This document shows, in pieces, positions 46,353-55,310 of a stretch of 64,000 nt of DNA. The notes beneath the pieces were generated by a model. The model had not been told where the DNA came from and ran no database searches. It saw only the letters and a list, made by a program, of their open reading frames with translations. The position numbers were made by a program, and so were the translations under genes. The DNA is from Qipengyuania xiapuensis. GTDB taxonomy: Bacteria; Pseudomonadota; Alphaproteobacteria; Sphingomonadales; Sphingomonadaceae. Location of the stretch: contig NZ_JAIGNL010000001.1 of assembly GCF_019711395.1 (NCBI RefSeq), positions 1,488,001 through 1,552,000 of the forward strand, given 5' to 3'. The number at the start of each line of letters is the position of its first letter. The stretch's first letter is position 1.

Positions 46353-47558
46353 TTGAGGGAGACGCCGGAAGAGCCCGGCGATTTAAGCGGCTTGAGACTA
46401 TCTGTCCGACTAACCCTGGCTGCCTCTGCCTGCCTGCTTTGCACGGGCGCAGTATCAGCGCGGCAGGCTGAGAATCCTCTCGGCCCACCGGCGGTCGAGG
46501 ACGCGCCGATCGCCTATCTCTACGACGTCACCAGCGGGCAAGTTCTCTTCGCACGCGAGGCGGACAGGCGCTTCATGCCTGCATCGATCACCAAGGTGAT
46601 GACCACCTTCCTCGCTTTCGAATGGATGGAAGAGGGGCGGATCGTCCCGCAGCAGAGCTTCGCGCCGCCGCAGGAGCTATGGCGCAAGTGGCGCGGTGTG
46701 GGCTCGACCATGTTCCTCGCATATGACGAAACGGTCACGGTCGACGAGCTGGTGCATGGGGTCACCACCGTGTCTGCCAATGACGGGGCCGCACTCCTCG
46801 CTCATGGCGCTGCGGGATCGGTCGAGGCATGGGTCGATGCGATGAATGCCAAGGCGACCGAGATCGGAATGCGGGACAGCCACTTCGGCACGCCCAATGG
46901 CTGGATGGACGAGGGCAGGACGTTCGTGACGGCGCGCGATCTCAGCACTCTCGCCAGCGTCATGGTCCGGCGCCATCCGGTCAAATATCGCCACTTCGTC
47001 GGCAAGCCCTCTTTCACCTACGGCGGCATCACGCAGCCCAATCACGACCCGATCAGCGGCAGCTTGTCGGGCGCAGACGGGATCAAGACAGGCTTCACCA
47101 ACCAGGCAGGTTTCGGCTTTCTCGGTTCTGCCGAAAGAAATGGTCGGCGTCTTGTCATGGTCGTCGCCGGAAGCCCCGGGGCGAGGGCACGCGACCGTGC
47201 TTCGCGTCAGCTTATCGAATGGGGTTTCGCGGCGTTCGAACAGACCCAGCTATTCGCGCCGGAGACTGCAGTTGGCGAAGTCCGCGTTCAGGGTGGATCG
47301 AGCGGGAGCGTGAATGCCGTGGCTCCGCAGGGCGTTTATGTCGACCTGCCAGAAGGCACTCCGGCAGCTTACGAACTCTCACTCGAGTATGAAGGGCCGC
47401 TGCGCGCACCTATCGCCAAGGGCGAGCTGATCGCCCACCTGCGGGTCAGCGTCGAAGGCATGGACGATTATCGCGTCCCGCTAGTCGCAGCAGAAGACGT
47501 CGATACCGCCAATGTTCTCGAACGTGCCATAAACGGCCTGCGGAGCTGGATCACGTGA
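46353..47558 (+). CDS. D-alanyl-D-alanine carboxypeptidase (penicillin-binding protein)
   Basis: The enzyme trims the terminal D-alanine from peptidoglycan stems. It has a signal peptide, the SxxK motif SITK (78-81, counted from the 46353 start), SAN (141-143) and KTG (245-247), and a C-terminal domain as in DacA/DacC. The frame opens with a TTG at 46353, and another TTG at 46392 would give a more compact signal peptide (MRLSVRL). Neither has a good ribosome site, so the start is uncertain. tmk overlaps the stop as GTGA. Confidence 0.9.
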   Translation: MRETPEEPGDLSGLRLSVRLTLAASACLLCTGAVSARQAENPLGPPAVEDAPIAYLYDVTSGQVLFAREADRRFMPASITKVMTTFLAFEWMEEGRIVPQQSFAPPQELWRKWRGVGSTMFLAYDETVTVDELVHGVTTVSANDGAALLAHGAAGSVEAWVDAMNAKATEIGMRDSHFGTPNGWMDEGRTFVTARDLSTLASVMVRRHPVKYRHFVGKPSFTYGGITQPNHDPISGSLSGADGIKTGFTNQAGFGFLGSAERNGRRLVMVVAGSPGARARDRASRQLIEWGFAAFEQTQLFAPETAVGEVRVQGGSSGSVNAVAPQGVYVDLPEGTPAAYELSLEYEGPLRAPIAKGELIAHLRVSVEGMDDYRVPLVAAEDVDTANVLERAINGLRSWIT

Positions 47559-48196
47559 GCAAGGGCAAGTTCATTGCGCTCGAGGGCGGCGAGGGGATGG
47601 GCAAGTCCACGCAAGGGCGGCTGCTGGCCGATGCTCTGAGAGATCGCGGGCTGTCGGTCGAACTCACCCGTGAACCGGGCGGGACGCCGGGTGCAGAGGC
47701 GATCCGCAACCTCCTGCTCCATCCCCCGGGGGAGGGGTGGGGGCCACAGGCAGAGGCACTCCTCTTTGCTGCTGCCCGCTCCGACCATGTCGCTAGGCTG
47801 ATTACCCCCGCGGTCGAGCGCGGAGCGTGGGTCATCTGCGATCGCTTCCTCGACTCCAGCAGGGCGTACCAGGGGATTGCCGGTGAGCTCGGTGACGAGA
47901 AGGTCAAACAGCTCCATGCCATCGGCAGTGATGGCTTGCTGCCCGATCTCACCCTCGTGATCGAGGCGAGCGGCCACGACGTTTCCGACAGGCTCCGCCA
48001 GCGGGACGGCGATACTTCGGACGCGATCGGCGGAAGGGACGCGGATTATCACGCAAGGGTGAACCGCGCGTTTTCCGATTTCGCCGAGGCGGAGCCGGAA
48101 CGCTTCGCACTCATCGACGGAAATGGCACGATCGAGGAAGTCCATACGCGGGTGCTCGAGGCGGTCGCTCCACTGCTTGGCGAGGGTGGGATATGA
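47555..48196 (+). CDS. tmk: Thymidylate kinase
   Basis: Tmk phosphorylates dTMP for DNA synthesis. The 213-residue protein has the P-loop GGEGMGKST near residue 10-18, the TREPGGTP segment (DRx-type) and the CDRFLDSSRAYQG lid region. The GTG start overlaps the carboxypeptidase stop (GTGA), and holB overlaps its end by 4 bases. The dac-tmk-holB-metG-tatD order is conserved in alphaproteobacteria. Confidence 0.96.
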   Translation: MSKGKFIALEGGEGMGKSTQGRLLADALRDRGLSVELTREPGGTPGAEAIRNLLLHPPGEGWGPQAEALLFAAARSDHVARLITPAVERGAWVICDRFLDSSRAYQGIAGELGDEKVKQLHAIGSDGLLPDLTLVIEASGHDVSDRLRQRDGDTSDAIGGRDADYHARVNRAFSDFAEAEPERFALIDGNGTIEEVHTRVLEAVAPLLGEGGI

Positions 48197-49140
48197 TCCT
48201 GGTCGGTCACGAGGAAGCCTGGGCGCAGTGGCGGGCAGCGATGGGCGGTGAGCGCATGCACCACGCCTGGCTGCTCGCCGGCAAGAAGGGCCTCGGCAAG
48301 GCGAGCTTCGCGCGGGCCGCCGCTCGCGAAATGCTCGGGGCCGATGGTTCGGGCGACCATCCCGATATCATCACGCTGACCTATGGCCCCAAGAACAAGG
48401 ACGAGGCCAAGAAGCGCGACGAGGGCAAGCCATACGAACTGGCGCGCGGCATCAAGGTCGACCAGGTACGCGAGATCCAGAAGCGCCTGACCACGCGGCC
48501 AACCATGGGTTCGAAGCGTGTCGTCATCATCGATCCTGCCGACGACATGGAAGTCTCTGCCTCTAACGCCCTGCTCAAGAGCCTCGAGGAACCGCCACAG
48601 GGCACGTATTTCCTCCTCGTCGCTCACAGCCCTGCAAGGCTGCTGCCGACTATCCGCTCACGCTGCCGCACCGTCCGTTTTCCCGCTTTGTCGAAAGAGG
48701 CGATGGACGAGTTGCTGCGCGACCTCGCACCGCAGGTGGATATCGCCACGCGGGATGCCGCCATTGCGGCCGCAGCCGGATCGCCCGGGGCGGCCCTGTC
48801 CTTCGTCGATTTGGACCTCGGCAAGGCTGCCCAGCTGATGCGGCGCATCGTCGATGAGGGTGATCGGGATTTCAGCCTGCGCGGCCAATTGGCGGGCGTT
48901 ATCGGCGCGAAGCAGGACATTCCGCGTCTCCAGGCGGTGCTCGATCTGGCACGCGCCATTCTCGCGGAAAAGGTCCCTTCGGTGTCGGGCGATCCGCGCA
49001 AGCTGGTCGACACCCACGCCCAGCTCGTAAGGTTGACCGGCGAGCAGCCGACCTACAATTTCGATCCCGGCCTGCTCGGGATGGAAATCGGAACCTTGCT
49101 AGCGGGCGCAGGCGCGGCTAGCGAGCGCGGCAATGGCTGA
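48193..49140 (+). CDS. holB: DNA polymerase III subunit delta-prime
   Basis: HolB is part of the clamp loader. The 315-residue protein has AAA+ features: AGKKGLGKAS (a modified P-loop), VVIIDPADDME, SNALLKSLEEPPQGTYFLLVAHSPARLLPTIRSRCRTV with the SRC motif of delta-prime, and a C-terminal collar region. The P-loop lacks the final canonical Ser/Thr pattern of active ATPases, as expected for delta-prime. It overlaps tmk (ATGA) and metG by 8 bases. Confidence 0.92.
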   Translation: MILVGHEEAWAQWRAAMGGERMHHAWLLAGKKGLGKASFARAAAREMLGADGSGDHPDIITLTYGPKNKDEAKKRDEGKPYELARGIKVDQVREIQKRLTTRPTMGSKRVVIIDPADDMEVSASNALLKSLEEPPQGTYFLLVAHSPARLLPTIRSRCRTVRFPALSKEAMDELLRDLAPQVDIATRDAAIAAAAGSPGAALSFVDLDLGKAAQLMRRIVDEGDRDFSLRGQLAGVIGAKQDIPRLQAVLDLARAILAEKVPSVSGDPRKLVDTHAQLVRLTGEQPTYNFDPGLLGMEIGTLLAGAGAASERGNG

Positions 49141-50692
49141 CCCTTATTACATCACCACCGCGATCCACTATCCGAACGGCAGGCCGCACATCGGCCATGC
49201 CTACGAGACCATCGCAGCCGACGTCATCGCGCGCTTCCAGCGCCTGATGGGGCGCGACGTGCGCTTCCAGACGGGCACGGACGAGCACGGCCTCAAGATG
49301 GCGCAGAAGGCGCGCGATCTGGGCAAGACCCCGCGCGAGCTGGCCGACGAGATGTCCGGCGCCTTCAAGGACCTCTTCGACCGCCTCGACATCACCTACG
49401 ACCGGTTTATCCGTACGACCGACGAGGATCACCACAAGGCGAGCCGCGCCATCTGGAAGGCGATGGAGGCCAAGGGGGACCTCTATCTCGATCGCTACGA
49501 AGGCTGGTACTCGGTCCGCGACGAAGCCTATTACGACGAAAAGGAACTGATCGAAGGGGAGGGGGGCGAGAAGCTTTCGCCGCAGGGCACCCCGGTCGAA
49601 TGGACCGAGGAGGAGACCTGGTTCTTCCGCCTGTCGAAATATGCCGAGCCGCTGCTAGAGCTGCTTAACAAGCCGGGCTTCCTCGAGCCGGCTAGCCGCC
49701 GCAACGAGATGATCGCCTTCGTCGAGGGCGGCTTGAAGGATCTCTCGGTCAGCCGCACCAGCTTCGACTGGGGCGTAAAGGTCCCCGGTGCCGAAAACCA
49801 TGTCATGTACGTGTGGGTCGATGCGCTGACCAACTACATCACCGGCCTCGGCTATCCCGACGGCGGCGAGATGTGGGACAAGTACTGGCCTGCTAGCCTG
49901 CACCTTATAGGCAAGGACATCGTCCGTTTCCACACGGTCTACTGGCCCGCGTTCCTGATGAGCGCGGACCTGCCAGTGCCGCAGCACGTCTTCGGCCATG
50001 GCTTCCTGCTCAATCGCGGCGTCAAGGAATCGAAGTCGGCCGGCAACGTGACCGACCCGAACGAGCTGGTCGACCTGTTCGGCGTGGACTCCTTGCGGTA
50101 CTTCCTGATGGCCGAAGTCGTGTTCGGAAAAGACGGCAGCTATTCCGCAGAAGCGCTTGTAAACAAGGTGAATGCCGAGCTTGCGAACAGCTTTGGAAAC
50201 CTCGCGCAGCGCACGCTGTCGATGATCCACAAGAACATGGACGGCAAGCTCGAGACCTTCGAGCCAAACGGTGACGACAAGACGCTTCTGACCACCGTGC
50301 AGGATGCCTGCCGCAATGTCCTGCCGCGCGAGTTCGAAGCGCTCAATTTCAGCGTCGGGATCGAGGCATGGCTGAAGGCGGTTTTCGCCTGCAACGCCTA
50401 TGTCGACGAGCAGGCGCCGTGGGCCCTGAGGAAGACCGATCCGGAGCGGATGAAAGCCGTCCTCCAGACGCTCTTCATCGCCATCCGCGATCTCGCCATC
50501 GCGATCCAGCCAGTCGTGCCGACAAAATCGGCAGCGGTTCTGGACCAGCTTGGCGTCACGGCGGATCGCCGGACTTTCGCCGATCTGGCCGATGAAAGCT
50601 GGTTCCCCGCACTTGTGGCCTCTGGTCACGTGGTAGAGAAACCCACGCCTGCCTTCCCGCGTCTCGAACTGCCGGAGGCGGAAGAAGCGTAA
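49133..50692 (+). CDS. metG: Methionyl-tRNA synthetase
   Basis: MetRS charges tRNA-Met. The 519-residue class I synthetase has the HIGH motif in NGRPHIGHAYE, the GTDEHG segment and WFFRLSKY. The usual KMSKS loop is written KESKSAGN. No zinc-binding knuckle cysteines or C-terminal dimerisation domain are visible, so it is a short MetG form. It overlaps holB and ends with TAATG shared with tatD. Confidence 0.95.
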   Translation: MADPYYITTAIHYPNGRPHIGHAYETIAADVIARFQRLMGRDVRFQTGTDEHGLKMAQKARDLGKTPRELADEMSGAFKDLFDRLDITYDRFIRTTDEDHHKASRAIWKAMEAKGDLYLDRYEGWYSVRDEAYYDEKELIEGEGGEKLSPQGTPVEWTEEETWFFRLSKYAEPLLELLNKPGFLEPASRRNEMIAFVEGGLKDLSVSRTSFDWGVKVPGAENHVMYVWVDALTNYITGLGYPDGGEMWDKYWPASLHLIGKDIVRFHTVYWPAFLMSADLPVPQHVFGHGFLLNRGVKESKSAGNVTDPNELVDLFGVDSLRYFLMAEVVFGKDGSYSAEALVNKVNAELANSFGNLAQRTLSMIHKNMDGKLETFEPNGDDKTLLTTVQDACRNVLPREFEALNFSVGIEAWLKAVFACNAYVDEQAPWALRKTDPERMKAVLQTLFIAIRDLAIAIQPVVPTKSAAVLDQLGVTADRRTFADLADESWFPALVASGHVVEKPTPAFPRLELPEAEEA

Positions 50693-51468
50693 TGCTGGTC
50701 GATAGCCACTGCCATCTCGAATACGAAGGACTGGTCGAGAGCCAGTCCGAAGTGCTCGACCGTGCCCGCGGGGCAGGGGTGGGGGCTTTCCTCAATATCT
50801 CGACCAAGCGCGCGGAGTGGGCCCAGGTGGTCGGCACGGCCAATGCCAAGCCCGATGTCTGGGCCAGCGTCGGCATTCATCCGCACAATGCCGACGATCA
50901 TCCGGATCTGACGCGCGAGGAGCTTCTCGAGGCAACCCGAGATCCTCGCGTCATCGGTATCGGCGAGACCGGGCTCGACTATTACTACGATCACTCGGAC
51001 CGCACCGAGCAGCAGCGCCTGTTCCGCATGCATATCGACGTGGCACGCGAAACGGGCCTGCCTGTGATCATCCATACCCGCGATGCCGAGGACGCCACGA
51101 TCGCGATCCTGGCGGACGAAATGGAGAAGGGCGCTTTCCCTGCCCTGATCCACTGTTTCACCGCTTCGGAAGAGTTCGGCCGGAAAGTGCTCGAACTCGG
51201 GCTCTCGATCTCCCTGTCGGGCATCGTGACTTTCAAGAACGCGAAAGAGCTGCAGGAAGTCGCCAAGACGGTTCCGCAAGACCGCCTGCTGGTCGAAACC
51301 GACAGCCCGTTCCTTGCGCCGGTGCCGCACCGTGGGAAGACCTGCGAACCGGGTTTCGTGCGCGATACGGCCAGCTTCATCGCCGACCTGCGCGGCGAAA
51401 CGCTCGAGGAGCTGTCCGAATACACCACGCGCAATTTCTATCGGCTGTTCAGCAAGGCTGCCGCGTGA
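50692..51468 (+). CDS. tatD: TatD-family metal-dependent hydrolase
   Basis: The 258-residue TIM-barrel protein has DSHCHLEYEGL at the N-terminus, the EIGLDYYYD-like GETGLDYYY segment, VIIHTRDAEDA and the IHCFTASEEF and ETDSPFLAP metal-site residues of TatD nucleases. TatD proteins are 3-to-5 exonucleases. The ATG overlaps the metG stop (TAATG), and the next MBL gene overlaps its end (GTGA). Confidence 0.95.
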   Translation: MLVDSHCHLEYEGLVESQSEVLDRARGAGVGAFLNISTKRAEWAQVVGTANAKPDVWASVGIHPHNADDHPDLTREELLEATRDPRVIGIGETGLDYYYDHSDRTEQQRLFRMHIDVARETGLPVIIHTRDAEDATIAILADEMEKGAFPALIHCFTASEEFGRKVLELGLSISLSGIVTFKNAKELQEVAKTVPQDRLLVETDSPFLAPVPHRGKTCEPGFVRDTASFIADLRGETLEELSEYTTRNFYRLFSKAAA

Positions 51469-52232
51469 AGCTCATCATGCTCGGCTCGGGCACGTCCACA
51501 GGCGTGCCTCGTGTCGGAGATGACTGGGGCGAATGCGACCCGAACGAGCCACGCAATCGCCGTACGCGGGTGTCGATCATCGTGGAGAACGATGCCGGCC
51601 AGCGCATTCTCGTAGATACGTCGACCGATCTCAGGGCGCAGCTGCTGGCCAACGGTATCGCCAAGGTCGATGCCGTTTTCTGGACCCACGACCATGCCGA
51701 TCACTGTCACGGGATCGATGACCTTCGCGTGATGCGGTACGACCGCAGCAATCCGCTTCCCGGTTTTGCCACGAAAAAGACCTGCGAAAGGCTGCGCAGG
51801 CGCTTCGACTACGTGTTCGAAGGCCAATTCGGATATCCGACGATCGTCGAATTGAAAGAAACATCGCAAACACAGCTGGTTGCGGGATTTTCCTTCGACG
51901 ATGTCATAATGCCTCACGGTCCTGCTCGGAGTACAGGATTCCGGTTCGAGGCTGACGGCAAGTCGATCGTCTATGCGACCGATTTCAGCCAGATCACGCC
52001 TGAAATGGTCAAAACCTTCAAGGGATGCGACCTCCTAGTGGTCGATTGCCTGCGCGAACGGCCGCATCCGACACATGCGCACCTCGACATGGCGCTGGAC
52101 CTCGCAAGGCGTTGTAAAGCGCGCAAAACTGTCCTGACCCATATGGACAAATCGATGGATTATCGCCGACTGTGCGAGAAAGTGCCCAAGGGCGTCATCG
52201 TCGGATATGACGGGTTGGAGGTTCGGTTATGA
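51465..52232 (+). CDS. PhnP-like metallo-beta-lactamase-fold hydrolase
   Basis: The 255-residue protein has THDHADHCHGIDDLR, the MBL metal motif, then GFRFEADGKSIVYATDF and VVDCLRERPHPTHAHLD and LTHMDKSMD. It matches the PhnP/MBL family found after tatD in alphaproteobacteria. PhnP hydrolyses cyclic phosphates, but this one's substrate is unproven. The GTG start overlaps the tatD stop. Confidence 0.88.
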   Translation: MKLIMLGSGTSTGVPRVGDDWGECDPNEPRNRRTRVSIIVENDAGQRILVDTSTDLRAQLLANGIAKVDAVFWTHDHADHCHGIDDLRVMRYDRSNPLPGFATKKTCERLRRRFDYVFEGQFGYPTIVELKETSQTQLVAGFSFDDVIMPHGPARSTGFRFEADGKSIVYATDFSQITPEMVKTFKGCDLLVVDCLRERPHPTHAHLDMALDLARRCKARKTVLTHMDKSMDYRRLCEKVPKGVIVGYDGLEVRL

Positions 52233-52414
52233 GCATGGGTGGTGGCGAAGTAGCCTGGGCGGCAATGATGGCCGCTCTTGTGGTGGCTTATCTGGTCGGC
52301 ATGAAACGCGGCGATGGATTGCGTTCGACCGAGATCATCAAGATGGCGCTGATCTGGGTCGGCATCATCGGCGTAGCGTATTTCATCGTCAGCTGGTTCA
52401 CGGGGATGAGCTGA
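52229..52414 (+). CDS. Small two-helix membrane protein
   Basis: The 61-residue protein has two hydrophobic helices (about 8-25 and 39-57) separated by a charged loop (KRGDGLRSTE). It overlaps the MBL gene as ATGA and so is coupled. I recognise no family. It ends the series that starts with the carboxypeptidase. Confidence 0.65.
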   Translation: MSMGGGEVAWAAMMAALVVAYLVGMKRGDGLRSTEIIKMALIWVGIIGVAYFIVSWFTGMS

Positions 52415-52448
52415 GCCAGAGGGGGCTTTTCCTCCTGCTACCCCATCC

Positions 52449-52480
52449 ATTATTTAACATAATATATATTATCACTCTAA
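52449..52480. other. AT-rich island with 14-bp palindrome upstream of mazG
   Basis: The stretch is strikingly AT-rich compared with its surroundings and holds the perfect palindrome ATAATATATATTAT (52459-52472). It lies 71-94 bases before the mazG ATG. It may hold a promoter or a protein binding site. No conserved element is recognised. Confidence 0.4.
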
Positions 52481-52542
52481 CAGTTGGAGTTGTCGACAGG
52501 GCTCCCCTTCCGATTTGACGCTCCGCAAACTATCGAAAACCG

Positions 52543-53304
52543 ATGTCAGAACAGATCGACCGACTGCTGAGCATCATGGCGCGCCTCCGGGACCCGGAAC
52601 GCGGCTGTGAATGGGATACCGCGCAGGACTTCTCGACCATCGCGCCCTATACGATCGAGGAAGCCTACGAAGTCGCCGATGCCATCGAGCGCTCCGATAT
52701 GGACGATCTGCGTGGTGAACTCGGCGATTTGCTCTTCCAGGTCGTTTTCCATGCCCGGATGGCCGAGGAAGCGGGAAATTTCGACTTCACCGACGTGGCG
52801 AAGGACATCTCGGACAAGATGGAAGCGCGCCATCCACACATTTTCGGCGACGAAGGTGGTGTGATGGAAGAATCCCGCTGGGAAGACATCAAGGCCGCTG
52901 AACGCAAGTCATCCGGCGCGACCGGCGCGCTCGATGGCGTGGCCAAGGCTCTACCGGCCTTGCTGCGGGCCCAGAAGCTCCAGAAGCGAGCTGCTCGCCA
53001 TGGCTTCGACTGGCCTGATACGGAAGGGCCTCGCGCAAAGGTTATTGAGGAAATAGAGGAACTTCGGGACGCAACCCGAGAAGAAATTGAAGAAGAAGCG
53101 GGCGACTTCCTTTTTGCTGCCGTCAACCTCGTGAGAGCTTATGGCGTCGACGCTGAAGGTGCACTTCGTGCCGCCAACGCCAAGTTCGAACGTCGTTTCA
53201 GGGAAATGGAAGCTCTGGCAGGCGGCGATTTTGCCGAACGCGATCTCGCGGCCCAGGAAGAGCTCTGGCAGGAAGTGAAACGCCGCGAAAAGGCGGCCTC
53301 ATAA
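52543..53304 (+). CDS. mazG: Nucleoside triphosphate pyrophosphohydrolase MazG
   Basis: MazG hydrolyses (d)NTPs and can lower ppGpp. The 253-residue protein has two tandem MazG domains: the first with LRDPERGCEWDTAQDFSTIAPYTIEEAYEVADAIE and LRGELGDLLFQVVFHARMAEE, and the second with VIEEIEELRDATREEIEEEAGDFLFAAVNLVRAYG. The EExxE and ELGD motifs form the magnesium sites. It converges with hflX and overlaps its 3-prime end by 6 bases. Confidence 0.94.
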   Translation: MSEQIDRLLSIMARLRDPERGCEWDTAQDFSTIAPYTIEEAYEVADAIERSDMDDLRGELGDLLFQVVFHARMAEEAGNFDFTDVAKDISDKMEARHPHIFGDEGGVMEESRWEDIKAAERKSSGATGALDGVAKALPALLRAQKLQKRAARHGFDWPDTEGPRAKVIEEIEELRDATREEIEEEAGDFLFAAVNLVRAYGVDAEGALRAANAKFERRFREMEALAGGDFAERDLAAQEELWQEVKRREKAAS

Positions 53305-54639
53305 AGTTTCGAACTGACCCATTTCCTTCGGGTTCAATCGAACGACAAAGCGGCGCATCGGGCCTTCTGGACCCTCGCCGGCGTCTTCCTCGGACAAAAC
53401 TTCGCCATGCGCGTGAAGCCACGCGATCCTGCGGCCGTCACTGGCCGGGATGGATACCTCCTGCACCAGCGCCTTGGCCGTCAGAATGTCACCGAGCCTT
53501 GCGAGGAGTTCGTCAACGCCTGCGCCAGTGAGAGCCGAAACCCGCACAATGTCCTCGCTGCCCTCGACCAGTGGTTCCAGTTCCTCTGCTCGCTCCTGCG
53601 TCAGAAGGTCCCACTTGTTCCACACTTCGAGAATCGGAATTGACGACTGCGCCCCCTCCCCGTCGATGACGCCGAGATCTGTCAGGACGCGAAGTACCTG
53701 CGCTTTCTGCGCTTCGGCAGACGGGTTCGAAATATCGCGCACGTGGCAGATGATATCTGCGGCAGTCACTTCCTCCAGCGTGGCGCGGAACGCGGCGACC
53801 AGCTGTGTGGGCAGGTCGGAGATGAAGCCCACGGTATCGGACAGGATGGCCTTCTCGACACCGGGGAGAGAAATAGCCCGCATCGTCGGGTCGAGAGTGG
53901 CGAAGAGCAGGTCTTCGGCCATGACCTCGGCACCGGTCAGTCGGTTGAACAGGGTCGACTTGCCCGCATTCGTGTAGCCAACGAGCGCGACGACCGGCCA
54001 CGGGGCGCGCTCTCGGCGCTCGCGGTGCAGCCCGCGCGTCTTGCGAACCTGCTCCAGCTCCTTGCGCAGGCGCCCCATCCGCTGGCGGATCATCCGCCGG
54101 TCGGCCTCGATCTGAGTTTCACCCGGACCACCGAGGAAGCCGAAGCCGCCACGCTGGCGTTCGAGGTGGGTCCAGCTGCGTACGAGCCGGCTTTGCTGGT
54201 AATCGAGATGGGCCAGCTCGACCTGCAGGCGGCCCTCGGCAGTCGCGGCTCTTTCGCCGAATATCTCGAGGATCAGGCCGGTCCGGTCGATGACCTTGCG
54301 AGACAGCTTTTCCTCGAGGTTGCGCTGCTGGATCGGGCTGAGCGCACCGTCGACCACGACGAGCTCCGCCTCGTGCTGCTCGCAGGCGATGCGGATGTTT
54401 TCGACCTGGCCAGCACCGAACAGAAGGTTCGGTTTCACATCCCGGACAGGCAGGATGAAGCTGTCTTCGATGGCAATTCCGATGGCAAGCGCAAGCCCCT
54501 CCGCCTCGCGCAGACGGCTGTCCGCGTCGAGGTCGTAGGCCATCCCGCGAATATCGGGGCAGATGACGAGAGCCCGCGCACCGCGGGAGACCTCGCCCAG
54601 AAGATCGTCGTCGAAGCTCAGCTGTCGTCCTCGTCCCAC
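53299..54639 (-). CDS. hflX: GTPase HflX
   Basis: HflX is a ribosome-splitting GTPase. The 446-residue protein has the HflX N-terminal domain ([56 protein letters not shown]), then [13 protein letters not shown], and the G domain with [15 protein letters not shown] and NKWDL. The GTG start at 54639 overlaps the end of hfq by 22 bases. hfq-hflX is a conserved pair. Confidence 0.93.
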   Translation of the reverse strand: MGRGRQLSFDDDLLGEVSRGARALVICPDIRGMAYDLDADSRLREAEGLALAIGIAIEDSFILPVRDVKPNLLFGAGQVENIRIACEQHEAELVVVDGALSPIQQRNLEEKLSRKVIDRTGLILEIFGERAATAEGRLQVELAHLDYQQSRLVRSWTHLERQRGGFGFLGGPGETQIEADRRMIRQRMGRLRKELEQVRKTRGLHRERRERAPWPVVALVGYTNAGKSTLFNRLTGAEVMAEDLLFATLDPTMRAISLPGVEKAILSDTVGFISDLPTQLVAAFRATLEEVTAADIICHVRDISNPSAEAQKAQVLRVLTDLGVIDGEGAQSSIPILEVWNKWDLLTQERAEELEPLVEGSEDIVRVSALTGAGVDELLARLGDILTAKALVQEVSIPASDGRRIAWLHAHGEVLSEEDAGEGPEGPMRRFVVRLNPKEMGQFETL

Positions 54640-55154
54640 TCCTCGGTCAGGTCGACCGGAGTGGCAGGCTGGATGGTGGAGACCGCATGCTTGTAGGCAA
54701 GCTGCACATAGCCATCGCGCTCGAGCAGCATGCAGAAGAGGTCATAAGCCGCGATCTTGCCCTGCAGCATCACACCATTGACGAGGAACATCGTCACCTG
54801 CGCTTCGGCCTGGCGGACACGGCTGAGGAACACGTCCTGCAGCAGGCGTTGCTTCGCGTTCGAGCCCTGGCTGGAGAACTGGTGCGCATCGATCGGCTGA
54901 CCGGGCATGATCGTGCTGATGGCGTGCTTGTAGACCAGCTGCGACTGGCCATCGCGCCTGAGCAGGATCGAGAAATTGTCGAACCAGGTAACGATGCCCT
55001 GCAGCTTTACGCCCTTCACCAGGAATACGGTGACGGGTGCCTTCTCCCTGCGAAGAAGGTTCAGAAAAGCGTCTTGCAGGTTGGGCGCCTTGCCTTTCGG
55101 GGCTGGCTCTTTTGACGGGCGCGGGCGGGCCGAGAGAGTGCGTTCGCCAGACAT
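54618..55154 (-). CDS. hfq: RNA chaperone Hfq with two tandem Sm domains
   Basis: Hfq pairs small RNAs with mRNAs. This 178-residue protein contains two complete Hfq domains: domain 1 at about 25-85 ([31 protein letters not shown] at 75-82) and domain 2 at about 103-163 ([31 protein letters not shown]). The Gln/Asp of LQD, the Phe after the FD/YD turn and the YKHA motif are kept in both. The rim arginine patch RRE is present in domain 1 but altered in domain 2. The C-terminus is acidic (EEWDEDDS). The ATG at 55154 has AGGAGA upstream. Confidence 0.95.
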   Translation of the reverse strand: MSGERTLSARPRPSKEPAPKGKAPNLQDAFLNLLRREKAPVTVFLVKGVKLQGIVTWFDNFSILLRRDGQSQLVYKHAISTIMPGQPIDAHQFSSQGSNAKQRLLQDVFLSRVRQAEAQVTMFLVNGVMLQGKIAAYDLFCMLLERDGYVQLAYKHAVSTIQPATPVDLTEEWDEDDS

Positions 55155-55176
55155 CGTTGTGTCTCCTGTTGTTGGC

Positions 55177-55240
55177 CGCCCGTATAATGGGCGACGATCT
55201 GGACGCTCCCACCGCGTCCGGGCACCGGATTTCCGTCCGG
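55177..55240 (-). other. Three consecutive stem-loops in the hfq leader
   Basis: Inverted repeats at 55177-55193 (5 bp around GTATAAT), 55201-55219 (6 bp, 7-base loop) and 55225-55240 (5 bp, 6-base loop) lie between ntrX and hfq. They could fold in the hfq mRNA leader. The effect is unproven. Confidence 0.4.
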
Positions 55241-55310
55241 AATTGAAACGCAATGTGCCTTCTTGGTTCCCTCTTAGCAATAAAATAAATGGGATAGGTG
55301 GCCTGTAGCC

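Noticed and set aside
55177..55193. TATAAT inside the loop of the hfq leader hairpin, considered as a plus-strand promoter
   Set aside because: There is no -35 element at a suitable distance, and the direction would be antisense into ntrX.
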